Program-made: the position numbers and the translations under genes
Source: Candidatus Bathyarchaeota archaeon
GTDB lineage: Archaea > Thermoproteota > Bathyarchaeia > TCS64
NCBI GenBank assembly: GCA_016934355.1
Contig: JAFGTA010000069.1
Coordinates: 1 to 5,938 of the forward strand
Direction of reading: 5' to 3'
Length of the DNA stretch: 5,938 nucleotides
Shown here: positions 1-5,529 of the stretch, piece by piece
How the letters are laid out: the number at the start of each line of letters is the position of its first letter
How positions within the stretch are numbered: the first letter of the stretch is position 1
Notes under the pieces: model-generated
Databases searched by the model: none
Seen by the model: only the letters and a program-made list of their open reading frames with translations
What the model was told of the DNA's origin: nothing

Positions 1-668
1 AGGGGATGGATAAGCCAGAGGATGAGGATGCGCCGAAGCCCAGCTTCATACCCACGAGGGAGGAGATGATGCTGGTCCTTAACACGACGGTCATCGCCGC
101 GTGCGTCATCAACCTGGGATGCATGATGATCAACGCCGGGCTCCTCGGCACAATCCTTCCCATATACGCGACGGAGGAGCTAGGCATACCGCTGACCAGC
201 TACGCCCTCCTCGTCTCGGGGAGCACGGTGGGAAGCGTCGCCGGGAACCTTTTCGGCGGCTTCCTGTCCGATAAGATGGGGCGCCGTAAGATGCTAGCGG
301 CTGGGCTGGGGGTTGGGCTTGTCTCAGTGTTCGGCCTCACCGTATTCACTGGTTTCTACCCGCTTCTCGTCGTGATGTTCTTTAAGGGAGTGTTCTGGGG
401 CGTGGTCTACGGCGTCATCCCCGTGTTCATCGCCGACGCGGTGCCCGCCATAGTCAGGGGAAAGGCGATAGGGACCTTCAGGACCTTCATGGACATGGGC
501 GGCCTCGTGGGGCCGATAATAATGAGCAGCTTCGTAGAGGCCGTCGGCGCGCCTCTCGGCTACACGTACAGCTTCTACCTGGGCGTCGGCGTAATCGTCG
601 TGTGCCTCGGCATGGTGCTCAGGCTCAAGGAGCCCAGCTTAGCCAAGCAAGAAATGGGGCTACAATAG
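1..668 (+). CDS. Major facilitator superfamily transporter, C-terminal half (5' end outside the window)
   Basis: Secondary transporter of the cytoplasmic membrane; the substrate cannot be told. The frame is open from base 3, so the ATG at 6 is probably internal: the bases before it are too close to act as a Shine-Dalgarno, and only six membrane helices follow instead of the usual twelve. Counting from that ATG, residues 1-24 are charged and Pro-rich, like the cytosolic loop between helices 6 and 7. Hydrophobic segments follow at about 27-53, 64-86, 95-115, 119-142, 157-180 and 186-206. The loop after the second of these carries the MFS motif A (G-F-L-S-D-K-M-G-R-R-K, about 85-95), which recurs in C-terminal halves between helices 8 and 9. 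The protein ends TAG at 666-668, with an oligo-T tract just after it. The MFS call is firm from motif and topology. A genuine half-size transporter starting at base 6 is possible but less likely. Confidence 0.85.
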   Translation, partial: GMDKPEDEDAPKPSFIPTREEMMLVLNTTVIAACVINLGCMMINAGLLGTILPIYATEELGIPLTSYALLVSGSTVGSVAGNLFGGFLSDKMGRRKMLAAGLGVGLVSVFGLTVFTGFYPLLVVMFFKGVFWGVVYGVIPVFIADAVPAIVRGKAIGTFRTFMDMGGLVGPIIMSSFVEAVGAPLGYTYSFYLGVGVIVVCLGMVLRLKEPSLAKQEMGLQ

Positions 669-677
669 ATACCCTGA

Positions 678-682
678 TTTTT
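678..682 (+). terminator. Oligo-T tract after the MFS gene
   Basis: Five T's begin ten bases after the TAG stop of the transporter gene, with no strong hairpin before them. Archaeal RNA polymerase commonly terminates at such U-tracts. The tract also lies directly upstream of a TATA-like element for the next gene. Inference from position and composition only. Confidence 0.4.
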
Positions 683-685
683 CTA

Positions 686-692
686 GTATATG
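686..692 (+). promoter_or_regulatory. Candidate TATA box upstream of the DUF4405-like gene
   Basis: GTATATG lies in an A/T-rich patch within otherwise G+C-rich DNA. A TATA box here would set transcription start near 714 and give a leader of about 64 bases that contains the 718-731 palindrome and an AGGT Shine-Dalgarno-like stretch at 765-768, nine bases before the ATG. A competing A/T box (TAATAA, 742-747) would instead give a near-leaderless mRNA. The sequence alone does not decide between them. Confidence 0.35.
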
Positions 693-717
693 CTGATACT
701 TAGCTCATCTCGCGGCG

Positions 718-731
718 GGAACGATCGTTCC
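718..731. promoter_or_regulatory. Perfect 14-bp palindrome, candidate operator
   Basis: GGAACGATCGTTCC equals its own reverse complement. It sits in the 109-base gap between the transporter and the DUF4405-like gene, about 26 bases after the upstream TATA-like box and so over the predicted transcription start. That is a typical place for a dimeric repressor to bind. It has no loop, so it is a poor RNA hairpin and unlikely to be a terminator. The symmetry is seen; the operator role is inferred. Confidence 0.45.
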
Positions 732-777
732 TTGTTGGACCTAATAAGTCGCCGTCCCTTTCACAGGTATCAAAGAG

Positions 778-1077
778 ATGCCTGACTTGAGTAAGAACAT
801 CGTGCACAGGGTGTCGGTGGACGCCGCAATGTTCCTAACCCTACTATCATCGCTGGTGAGCGGGCTGGTTCTCTGGCTCGCGCTCCCCAGCGGCAGAAGA
901 AGCGGCTACGAGGTCTTCCTCGGAGTAGCGAAAACCCTGTGGGTCGACTTCCACACCTATGTTAGCCTGGTGTTCGCCGTGATACTGCTGGTGCATCTGG
1001 CGTTGAACCTGAAGCTGTTCAAAAGCATGCTTAGGTGCATCGTTAACCGCAGAAAGCCAGAAGAAGCGACCGGGTAA
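778..1077 (+). CDS. Small two-helix membrane protein, DUF4405-like (putative b-type cytochrome)
   Basis: A 99-residue protein with two hydrophobic helices, about residues 17-36 and 58-80, a short linker, and a basic C-terminal tail (R86, R91, R92, K93). The pattern of an N-terminal V-D-x-x-M-F-L stretch, an S-G near the end of helix 1 and a W-x-x-x-H at the start of helix 2 resembles the DUF4405 family, also described as flavinylation-associated cytochromes. H59 and H73 lie 14 residues apart on helix 2, the spacing of the two haem ligands on one helix of cytochrome b; H10 lies before helix 1. A role in membrane electron transfer, perhaps as a dimer binding haem, is inferred. The ATG at 778 has AGGT nine bases upstream. 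No flavoprotein or FMN-transferase partner is visible here, and the flanking genes give no clear pathway. It could also be a small membrane protein of another family. Confidence 0.75.
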   Translation: MPDLSKNIVHRVSVDAAMFLTLLSSLVSGLVLWLALPSGRRSGYEVFLGVAKTLWVDFHTYVSLVFAVILLVHLALNLKLFKSMLRCIVNRRKPEEATG

Positions 1078-1232
1078 TCTTCTCTAAACCGCCCCATACC
1101 GGGTGAGATGAATATCGTCTGGAATAATTCGATAGAATGCTCGACTAGTTGCGGTACCTGCTGCTCCCCATCAGAAACAGTCTGACTGCTCTCGGGCTCA
1201 TCTGAGACGTTTACCAGCTTGTGAGAGCCAAT

Positions 1233-1237
1233 AAAAA
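1233..1237 (-). terminator. Oligo-T tract after the helical-protein gene
   Basis: On the minus strand a run of five T's starts nine bases after the TGA stop at 1247-1249. No convincing stem precedes it, which is normal for archaeal U-tract termination. It would end the two-gene minus-strand unit before the convergent plus-strand gene. Support is from position and composition only. Confidence 0.45.
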
Positions 1238-1246
1238 CAGGAGAGG

Positions 1247-1750
1247 TCAGTCGAGGAGATCGATGAGAACTTGCTTAAGCTCCGTTATGGCTTCGGCGAA
1301 CTCGCCCACCATCTCGGCCTGCCTGGGCGCCTCGGCTGCCTTCGCCTTCATATCCTCCGAGACCATCCCGGGCGGCGCCATCATCATCTTCTTCGGTGAC
1401 TCAGCCGTGTACCTCTGGAACTGCCTCACCTTCTTCTCAACCAGCTCGGTGCGCTCGACGAAAGGCTTTGCCTGCTCCCTCAGCTCATCCATCGAGTCTC
1501 CACCGTCCCTCAACGCCGCACCGGCTTCATGCACCTTATCGAGCCGTGCCTTGAGCCTCGCCAGAAACTCGGCCCACTCCTCGGCGGTGAGCCCCATGCT
1601 CTGATTGAAGTCTCTCTTGGCGAAGGGACGAACCAGCATGGAAAGCTGGTTGAAGCTGGCGTTCATTTCCTCGACCCCCGCCGCCATCTCGGCGGCTCCG
1701 GTTGAGAGCTTGGCGCATAGCCCCAGCATCGCTTCCAGTTTCTCAGCCAA
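1247..1750 (-). CDS. Uncharacterised helical protein, second gene of the GerW-like unit
   Basis: I do not recognise this 167-residue protein. It is Ala/Glu/Met/Lys-rich and predicted almost wholly helical, with coiled-coil-like stretches at about 1-40, 56-115 and 132-166. A Pro/Met break lies at about 119-129 (S-P-K-K-M-M-M-A-P-P-G). It has no signal peptide and no membrane helix, so it is probably cytosolic. The start is TTG: the frame is closed by the TAG of the upstream gene just three codons earlier, and no in-frame ATG occurs before residue 8. AGGCGA, an imperfect Shine-Dalgarno, lies five bases before the TTG. It follows the GerW-like gene by nine bases in the same frame, so the two are almost certainly co-transcribed and may act together, for example as partner or scaffold. 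The ATG at codon 8 is an alternative start. Confidence 0.7.
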   Translation of the reverse strand: MAEKLEAMLGLCAKLSTGAAEMAAGVEEMNASFNQLSMLVRPFAKRDFNQSMGLTAEEWAEFLARLKARLDKVHEAGAALRDGGDSMDELREQAKPFVERTELVEKKVRQFQRYTAESPKKMMMAPPGMVSEDMKAKAAEAPRQAEMVGEFAEAITELKQVLIDLLD

Positions 1751-1759
1751 TTTGGTCGC

Positions 1760-2179
1760 CTAGATGCTCATCAGGTCTTCTTTTTCTTTCTCTTCCTCGG
1801 GGCTCTTCTCACTCCCCTGCATGAACTGCTTCATCATGGGGGCAAGCGCCGACGCCAGCTCGCCCAACCCGCCCCTGCCTTTGAGCTCGATGACTTCAAA
1901 CCCCTCCTTGCCTTTCACCCCCTGGTAGGAGATTATGAGGGCGACGGGCTCGACTGTGCCGCCGACGGCGAAGCCCCCGCCTCCCCCCTCCGCGGACTCG
2001 TCCTCTTCGAGGGCTTTCCCCTCGCCGCCGCCGCCTCCACTGCCGAAGCTCAGCTTAACGATGGGTATCACCTTCTTGTCGCCAAGGTCAATGGGGTCCC
2101 CGACGACGGTCCCGACATCGAAAGTGGACCTCATGGATTCCAGCAGGTCCTTTATCGAGTCGCATAGCTTGTCCATCAT
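1760..2179 (-). CDS. GerW/YtfJ-like family protein (Spore_YtfJ domain)
   Basis: A 139-residue protein with the layout of the GerW/YtfJ family. An N-terminal helix (about 1-20) leads into V-G-T-V-V-G-D-P (22-29), then a strand K-V-I-P-I-V-K-L-S-F-G (36-46). A Gly/Glu-rich segment (47-69) follows, then a second strand carrying E-P-V-A-L-I-I (77-83). These match the family's conserved V-G-D-P, I-P-V-x-K-V-S-F-G and G-G-G...P-V-A features. The C-terminal part (about 104-121) is helical and Met-rich, followed by a very acidic, lysine-rich tail. In Bacillus GerW is a spore protein; homologues in non-sporulating bacteria and archaea have no settled function, so none is assigned. There is no signal or membrane segment. 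Two consecutive ATGs begin the ORF, and no Shine-Dalgarno precedes them, fitting a leaderless or short-leader mRNA. It heads a two-gene unit with the downstream helical protein. Confidence 0.8.
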   Translation of the reverse strand: MMDKLCDSIKDLLESMRSTFDVGTVVGDPIDLGDKKVIPIVKLSFGSGGGGGEGKALEEDESAEGGGGGFAVGGTVEPVALIISYQGVKGKEGFEVIELKGRGGLGELASALAPMMKQFMQGSEKSPEEEKEKEDLMSI

Positions 2180-2210
2180 ATCTATCGCTGATACGGAGAG
2201 GCGAGGCGGT

Positions 2211-2216
2211 AATAAA
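2211..2216 (-). promoter_or_regulatory. Candidate TATA box for the GerW-like unit
   Basis: Read on the minus strand, TTTATT is centred about 35 bases before the ATG at 2179. This would put transcription start within about ten bases of the start codon, in agreement with the lack of a Shine-Dalgarno there. A second A/T box, TTATAG (minus strand, around 2242-2247), could serve instead and would leave a 40-base leader. Inferred. Confidence 0.4.
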
Positions 2217-2230
2217 CCAGTCGTTTACAG

Positions 2231-2236
2231 AAAAAA
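2231..2236 (-). terminator. Oligo-T tract after the amidohydrolase gene
   Basis: On the minus strand six T's lie about 43 bases past the TAG stop of the amidohydrolase gene. They fall just before the candidate promoter of the GerW-like unit, so the amidohydrolase is probably transcribed separately from that unit. Position and composition are the only support. Confidence 0.45.
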
Positions 2237-2279
2237 TACTCTATAACACAGAAAGGGGGAATGTGAAACGTGTAGCCGG

Positions 2280-3746
2280 CTAGGCTTCCCTGTGCTCGTC
2301 CACGTACGCCTCGACGTCACTGAGCAGCTCCTTGCAGTCGAAGACAACGCCGCCCTTGACTGTCCACCTGACTCCCCCGCCCCTCTCCATGGACTTGCCG
2401 TCCGCGCTGTACCTCGGCACACCAGTGCCGTACATCACCTTGAAGTTGTCCAGCGGGTTCCCGTCCACGACGCAGAGGTCGGCCGGGGCGCCTTTCCTGA
2501 CGCCGAGCGCCTTTTCCTCGTCTCCGAGGCACCTGTGGGCGTTGGTGGTCGCTATCTGTATGACGTCGATGGGGTGTATCCCCGCCTCCTGGAACAGCTC
2601 AAGCTCCCGTATTACGGCGAAGCCGAAGAGGGCGTAGATGAACGCAGTGTCGCTTCCAGCCGTGAGGGTGCCTCCGTTGTCGAAGAAGTACTTGATGTAC
2701 TTCATCCAGATGAGGTACTTCTCCTTCCACGCCACCTCGTCGCTTGTCTTCCACTCGAAGAAGTGGGTGGCGTGGCTGCCGGGCTGCGGGCTGTAAGCCT
2801 CCCAAAGTTGGCGCACGGTGTACCTGCTGTGCCAAGGCAGAGTCTGGACGCGGACGTGGTCCCTGTGCCCCTCGTACACCACCATCGTCGGGTCCCAGAC
2901 GGTGCCGTTCTCGATCATCGTGTCCAGCACGTCCATGACCCTGTCCTCGTACATGTCGGCCTCCTGCCAGATGTAGCCGCTGTACCTGAACCTGTCCACC
3001 TCGTCGCTGTAGTTATAGTCAGGCGGGAAGCTCTGGGTCCCAGGCAGCGCAGCCTGCGGGATGCCGTAGGTGTGCTCTATGCTGATCTTGTCCAGCCCGG
3101 CGTAGGTCACGTCCAGCGCGTCGATCTCGCCGCCCTGAGCGATGTGTATCGCCACGCCCGCGGGGAGATCAGCCTCCCTCGCGCCCTCCGCCATCACCTG
3201 AAGAATCTCGGGGGTCACGTGGGGCCGCGGGATGATCTTTAACCCGTCGACGCCAAGCGCCTTCAGCTTCTTCACCGCCTCCCGCGCCTCCTCCACGGTG
3301 TGGACCTCGGTGGGCCAGCTGCCCAGCACCACTAGGTTAGGGGCCGTGATCTTATTCTCCGCGCTCAGCCGCTTATGCTCCAGCAGCTTCTCGTCCGTAC
3401 CGAAGCCGCAGGTCCTGACGGTGGTTATGCCGTGGGCGAGGCACAGCTTGTACGCGTACTCGGCTCCCTTCGGCCCACACTTCTCGTCGGCGATGTTGAT
3501 GTGAATATGCATGTCGACTAGGCCGGGGAGCACGTACATCCCCTTGGCGTCGATGACGCGGTCGCCCTCCGGCCTCGTTGGCTTGTACCTGTTGAGGCTG
3601 ATGGCGTCCACGTTGACTATCTCGGCTATCTTCCCGTCCTCTATGAGGATGTCCACGGGGCCGTAGGGCGGCGTCCCCCTCCCGTTTACGAGCATGACGT
3701 CCCTGATGACAAGGCGACTGTACTCGACTCCCTTAGAACCAGACAT
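2280..3746 (-). CDS. Metal-dependent amidohydrolase, imidazolonepropionase/prolidase-like
   Basis: A 488-residue cytosolic hydrolase of the amidohydrolase superfamily, which hydrolyses C-N bonds of amides, cyclic amides or dipeptides; the substrate cannot be named. An N-terminal beta part (about 10-70) ends in V-L-P-G-L-V-D-M-H-I-H, giving metal ligands H80 and H82. K170 in G-L-K-I-I is placed as the carboxylated bridging lysine. H201 (A-I-H-I-A), H225 (I-E-H-T-Y-G) and D366 (T-A-G-S-D-T) complete the usual binuclear set. The C-terminal G-x-x-x-G-A-P-A-D-L-C-V-V-D-G-N-P-L (about 415-432) is the family's closing beta part. Residues about 235-350 form a long insert rich in Trp, Tyr, His and Asp between H225 and D366, probably shaping the substrate pocket. 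The ATG start is supported by a TATA-like box 26 bases upstream, implying a leaderless mRNA. Divergent from the TPR gene; no pathway partner is visible. Confidence 0.9.
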   Translation of the reverse strand: MSGSKGVEYSRLVIRDVMLVNGRGTPPYGPVDILIEDGKIAEIVNVDAISLNRYKPTRPEGDRVIDAKGMYVLPGLVDMHIHINIADEKCGPKGAEYAYKLCLAHGITTVRTCGFGTDEKLLEHKRLSAENKITAPNLVVLGSWPTEVHTVEEAREAVKKLKALGVDGLKIIPRPHVTPEILQVMAEGAREADLPAGVAIHIAQGGEIDALDVTYAGLDKISIEHTYGIPQAALPGTQSFPPDYNYSDEVDRFRYSGYIWQEADMYEDRVMDVLDTMIENGTVWDPTMVVYEGHRDHVRVQTLPWHSRYTVRQLWEAYSPQPGSHATHFFEWKTSDEVAWKEKYLIWMKYIKYFFDNGGTLTAGSDTAFIYALFGFAVIRELELFQEAGIHPIDVIQIATTNAHRCLGDEEKALGVRKGAPADLCVVDGNPLDNFKVMYGTGVPRYSADGKSMERGGGVRWTVKGGVVFDCKELLSDVEAYVDEHREA

Positions 3747-3768
3747 GGGTTCAAAGGTGTCCAGACGG

Positions 3769-3774
3769 CTAAAA
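3769..3774 (-). promoter_or_regulatory. Candidate TATA box for the amidohydrolase gene (leaderless)
   Basis: Read on the minus strand, TTTTAG is centred about 26 bases before the ATG at 3746, the standard archaeal TATA-to-start distance. Transcription would then begin at or next to the start codon, and no Shine-Dalgarno is needed. This supports the chosen start. Confidence 0.45.
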
Positions 3775-3808
3775 TGGTTATCGCCCCCGCGCTGTGAGCC
3801 CAGCCTCC

Positions 3809-3815
3809 CATAAAA
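3809..3815 (+). promoter_or_regulatory. Candidate TATA box for the TPR gene
   Basis: CATAAAA stands out in G+C-rich surroundings. It would set transcription start near 3838-3840 and leave a leader of about 28 bases. A weaker A/T box (CTAATT, 3834-3839) nearer the ATG is an alternative that would make the mRNA almost leaderless. No strong Shine-Dalgarno precedes the ATG. Confidence 0.4.
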
Positions 3816-3866
3816 GCCAATAACCAGACGGCACTAATTCACATCGAAACCTCAGGGCGTGTATCC

Positions 3867-5459
3867 ATGAGCTACTACGAGGAGCTTATAACCAAGATGG
3901 CGGACAGCGGCGACGTAGCCGGCGTCCTGCACCTCGCGAAGTGGATACAACGCAACGAGGGAAAGAACGACCCCGTCGCGAATCTGCTTATAAAGATTGG
4001 CGACAGGCTCCTCGCCGGCTACAAGAACAGGGAGGCCGCCCAGCTATACCTCGCCGCACAGGACATCTCGCAGACTGACGAGCTCAGGGAGACCATCACG
4101 AACAAGATAAAGAATCTCCGTCCCAGTGAACCCGCACCTAAGAAGAGGGAGCGAAAGGAAGAGGCGCCGCCCAGGCCGACGCGGGACTTCAAGGTCTCGC
4201 CGGACACGGCCGAGGCGCACCTCATATACGCCAAGTTCTACGCCCGCATTAACAAGCCGAACCAGGCCGAGTACCACTTCTACAGGGCGTTGAGCCACGA
4301 GGAGGACAACGTCGCGGCTCACCTCCACTTCGCACAGCTCCTAATGGACCAAGGTAGAGACGATGAGGCCGAGAGGCAGTACCGACGAGCGTTGAAGACC
4401 AGCCCAGACGACGCCACCGTCCACAACAACATCGGCATACTCCTCTACAGGCTGCATAGGTACGAGGAGGCGGAGCACCACTTCAGGGAGGCGGTCAACC
4501 TAGAGGCGGACGCCACCACCCTCAACAACCTCGCGAACCTCCTCTCGGACATGGAGCGAAGCGACGAGGCCGAGGCCTGGTACAGGGAGGCCATCAGCCT
4601 GGACCCCCGGGACAGCAACACGTACAACAACTTCGCCCTATTCCTCTGGAACCACGAGAGACCTGTAGAGGCCGACGCCACGTTCAGGCAGGCAATACAG
4701 CTGTCACCAGACGAGCCGACGCTCCGAAGGAACTACGCAAAGTTCCTCGTGAACCAGGACAGGTACCGCGAGGCGGAGGCCCAGTACAGGGCCGCCAACG
4801 CGCTGGAGCCCGAGAGCGCCTCGACACACATGCTCCACGGCGTCACCCTCTACAGGCTGGGCAGGACCACGGAGGCCGAGAACCAGTTCAGGGAGGCCAT
4901 CCAGCTGGAGCCCCGAAACGCGGAGGCCCACCTCCACTACGCCGTCCTCCTCACCCACAGGGGCAGCTACATGACGGCTGAGAGCCACTACCAGCAGGCC
5001 GTCGCCCTCGATCCCATGTCACCCACCAACAGCCTCGTCTACGGCATATTCCTGACAAACAGGAACAGGCCGAGGGAGGCCGCGGAGTACTACGTGAAGG
5101 CCATCGAGCTGGCGCCTGACGCCTCCGAGCCCCACCTCTACTACGCCCGGCTCCTCAGCGACATGCACCAGAACAAGGAGGCATCCTCCGAGTTCAGGGC
5201 AGCCCTCAAGGCGGGCCCCGACGACTACGAGAACCACCTCTACTACGCCCAGTTCCTCGCCAAGACCGACAGCCCCTCCCAGGCCGACCGCCACTTCAGG
5301 AAGGCCCTTGAGCTGAATCCGGACAACGCCCGCACCCACTTCAGCTACGGGATACACCTCGCGAAGCACGGGCTGAAGGAGAGGGCTATGAGCCACTACA
5401 ACAGGGCGATGGAGCTGGACCCCCAGTACAGGGAGCTCGCGGAGCGCCTCATCGGCTGA
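3867..5459 (+). CDS. Twelve-repeat TPR protein, upstream of ftsZ
   Basis: A 530-residue soluble protein whose bulk is a TPR superhelix, a protein-protein interaction scaffold. The equivalent His/Tyr position of each repeat falls at 118, 152, 186, 219, 253, 287, 321, 355, 389, 423, 457 and 491: twelve units of 34 residues, except one of 33 (186 to 219). Each unit shows the TPR pattern of small residues and the E-A-E-x-x-F/Y-R-x-A-I-x-L-x-P core. Residues 1-85 form a separate helical region with a TPR-like stretch (G-Y-K-N-R-E-A-A-Q-L-Y, 51-61). A charged, Pro-rich linker (86-108) joins it to the repeats. No signal peptide, membrane helix or catalytic domain is visible, and the protein has no cysteine. 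It starts at ATG with no good Shine-Dalgarno. It lies divergent from the amidohydrolase and 76 bases before ftsZ in the same direction. A role in assembling a complex, perhaps linked to division, is speculation from position. Confidence 0.88.
   Translation: MSYYEELITKMADSGDVAGVLHLAKWIQRNEGKNDPVANLLIKIGDRLLAGYKNREAAQLYLAAQDISQTDELRETITNKIKNLRPSEPAPKKRERKEEAPPRPTRDFKVSPDTAEAHLIYAKFYARINKPNQAEYHFYRALSHEEDNVAAHLHFAQLLMDQGRDDEAERQYRRALKTSPDDATVHNNIGILLYRLHRYEEAEHHFREAVNLEADATTLNNLANLLSDMERSDEAEAWYREAISLDPRDSNTYNNFALFLWNHERPVEADATFRQAIQLSPDEPTLRRNYAKFLVNQDRYREAEAQYRAANALEPESASTHMLHGVTLYRLGRTTEAENQFREAIQLEPRNAEAHLHYAVLLTHRGSYMTAESHYQQAVALDPMSPTNSLVYGIFLTNRNRPREAAEYYVKAIELAPDASEPHLYYARLLSDMHQNKEASSEFRAALKAGPDDYENHLYYAQFLAKTDSPSQADRHFRKALELNPDNARTHFSYGIHLAKHGLKERAMSHYNRAMELDPQYRELAERLIG
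4209..5429 (+). repeat. Tandem 102-bp units encoding the TPR array
   Basis: Twelve in-frame units with a 102-bp period (one of 99 bp) code for the TPR domain. Some units agree at the base level: units starting near residues 420 and 454 share the 16 bases from 5133 and 5235 that encode H-L-Y-Y-A, and the unit at 4929 is close to them. This suggests recent internal duplication or gene conversion in the C-terminal half, with the N-terminal units more diverged. Confidence 0.75.
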
Positions 5460-5490
5460 ATGTGTGTTCTCGCTTTCACCTACACACGGC

Positions 5491-5496
5491 TATATA
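5491..5496 (+). promoter_or_regulatory. TATA box of ftsZ
   Basis: TATATA is the clearest TATA element in the window. Its centre predicts transcription start near 5518-5520, giving a leader of about 16 bases that still contains the whole Shine-Dalgarno at 5524-5529. So ftsZ can be expressed independently of the TPR gene. Confidence 0.55.
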
Positions 5497-5523
5497 CAGA
5501 TCTCAGACATGGATTGGTAAACA

Positions 5524-5529
5524 AGGTGA
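5524..5529 (+). promoter_or_regulatory. Ribosome binding site that fixes the TTG start of ftsZ
   Basis: AGGTGA is fully complementary to the archaeal 16S 3' end and lies six bases before TTG at 5536. An in-frame TGA at 5527-5529 closes the frame upstream, and the first in-frame ATG comes only at codon 44, past the nucleotide-binding T1 loop. The TTG is therefore the start. Confidence 0.7.

Larger units (their letters stand above)
3761..3832. repeat. Pair of 9-bp direct repeats in the divergent promoter region
   Basis: CCAGACGGC occurs at 3761-3769 and again at 3824-3832, 63 bp apart start to start, about six helical turns. Each copy lies between a TATA-like box and the expected transcription start: the left copy for the amidohydrolase promoter on the minus strand, the right copy for the TPR promoter on the plus strand. 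A 7-bp inverted repeat (TGGTTAT 3775-3781, ATAACCA 3820-3826) lies between and against the copies. A shared regulator of both genes is an inference. Confidence 0.45.

Noticed and set aside
1078..1246. tRNA or structured RNA in the convergent gap
   Set aside because: Only short inverted repeats (for example CAGTC-T-GACTG at 1178-1188) were seen; there is no cloverleaf or known RNA pattern.
1221..1604. 127-codon plus-strand ORF opposite the helical-protein gene
   Set aside because: It is Ser/Ala-rich, starts at GTG with no Shine-Dalgarno, and lies antisense to a gene supported by its operon position.
1760..1762. TAG read as pyrrolysine
   Set aside because: TAG also ends the transporter and amidohydrolase genes at positions expected for normal stops, so it is used as an ordinary stop here. 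No pyl gene is in the window.
2273..2282. 10-bp palindrome TAGCCGGCTA overlapping the amidohydrolase stop codon
   Set aside because: It is short, has no loop for an RNA hairpin and partly reflects coding sequence; chance is sufficient.
2292..3242. 316-codon plus-strand ORF opposite the amidohydrolase gene
   Set aside because: Its product is Val/Leu/Arg/His-rich without family features, while the minus strand carries a full amidohydrolase with all metal ligands. It is a shadow of G/C-rich third positions.
4019..5396. Several minus-strand ORFs inside the TPR gene
   Set aside because: They mirror the repeated plus-strand codons and show no independent start signals or family features; the TPR array on the plus strand explains the region.
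4209..5429. Regular DNA repeats that might be a CRISPR array or satellite
   Set aside because: The 102-bp period is in frame and encodes TPR motifs; there are no constant short repeats with unique spacers.
5462..5487. GTGTGT/ACACAC 6-bp inverted repeat after the TPR stop as a terminator
   Set aside because: The loop is 14 bases, the arms are simple repeats and no T-run follows, so it is not a convincing terminator.
5509..5520. ATG upstream of ftsZ as a possible start
   Set aside because: It runs into TAA after three codons and is out of frame with ftsZ.
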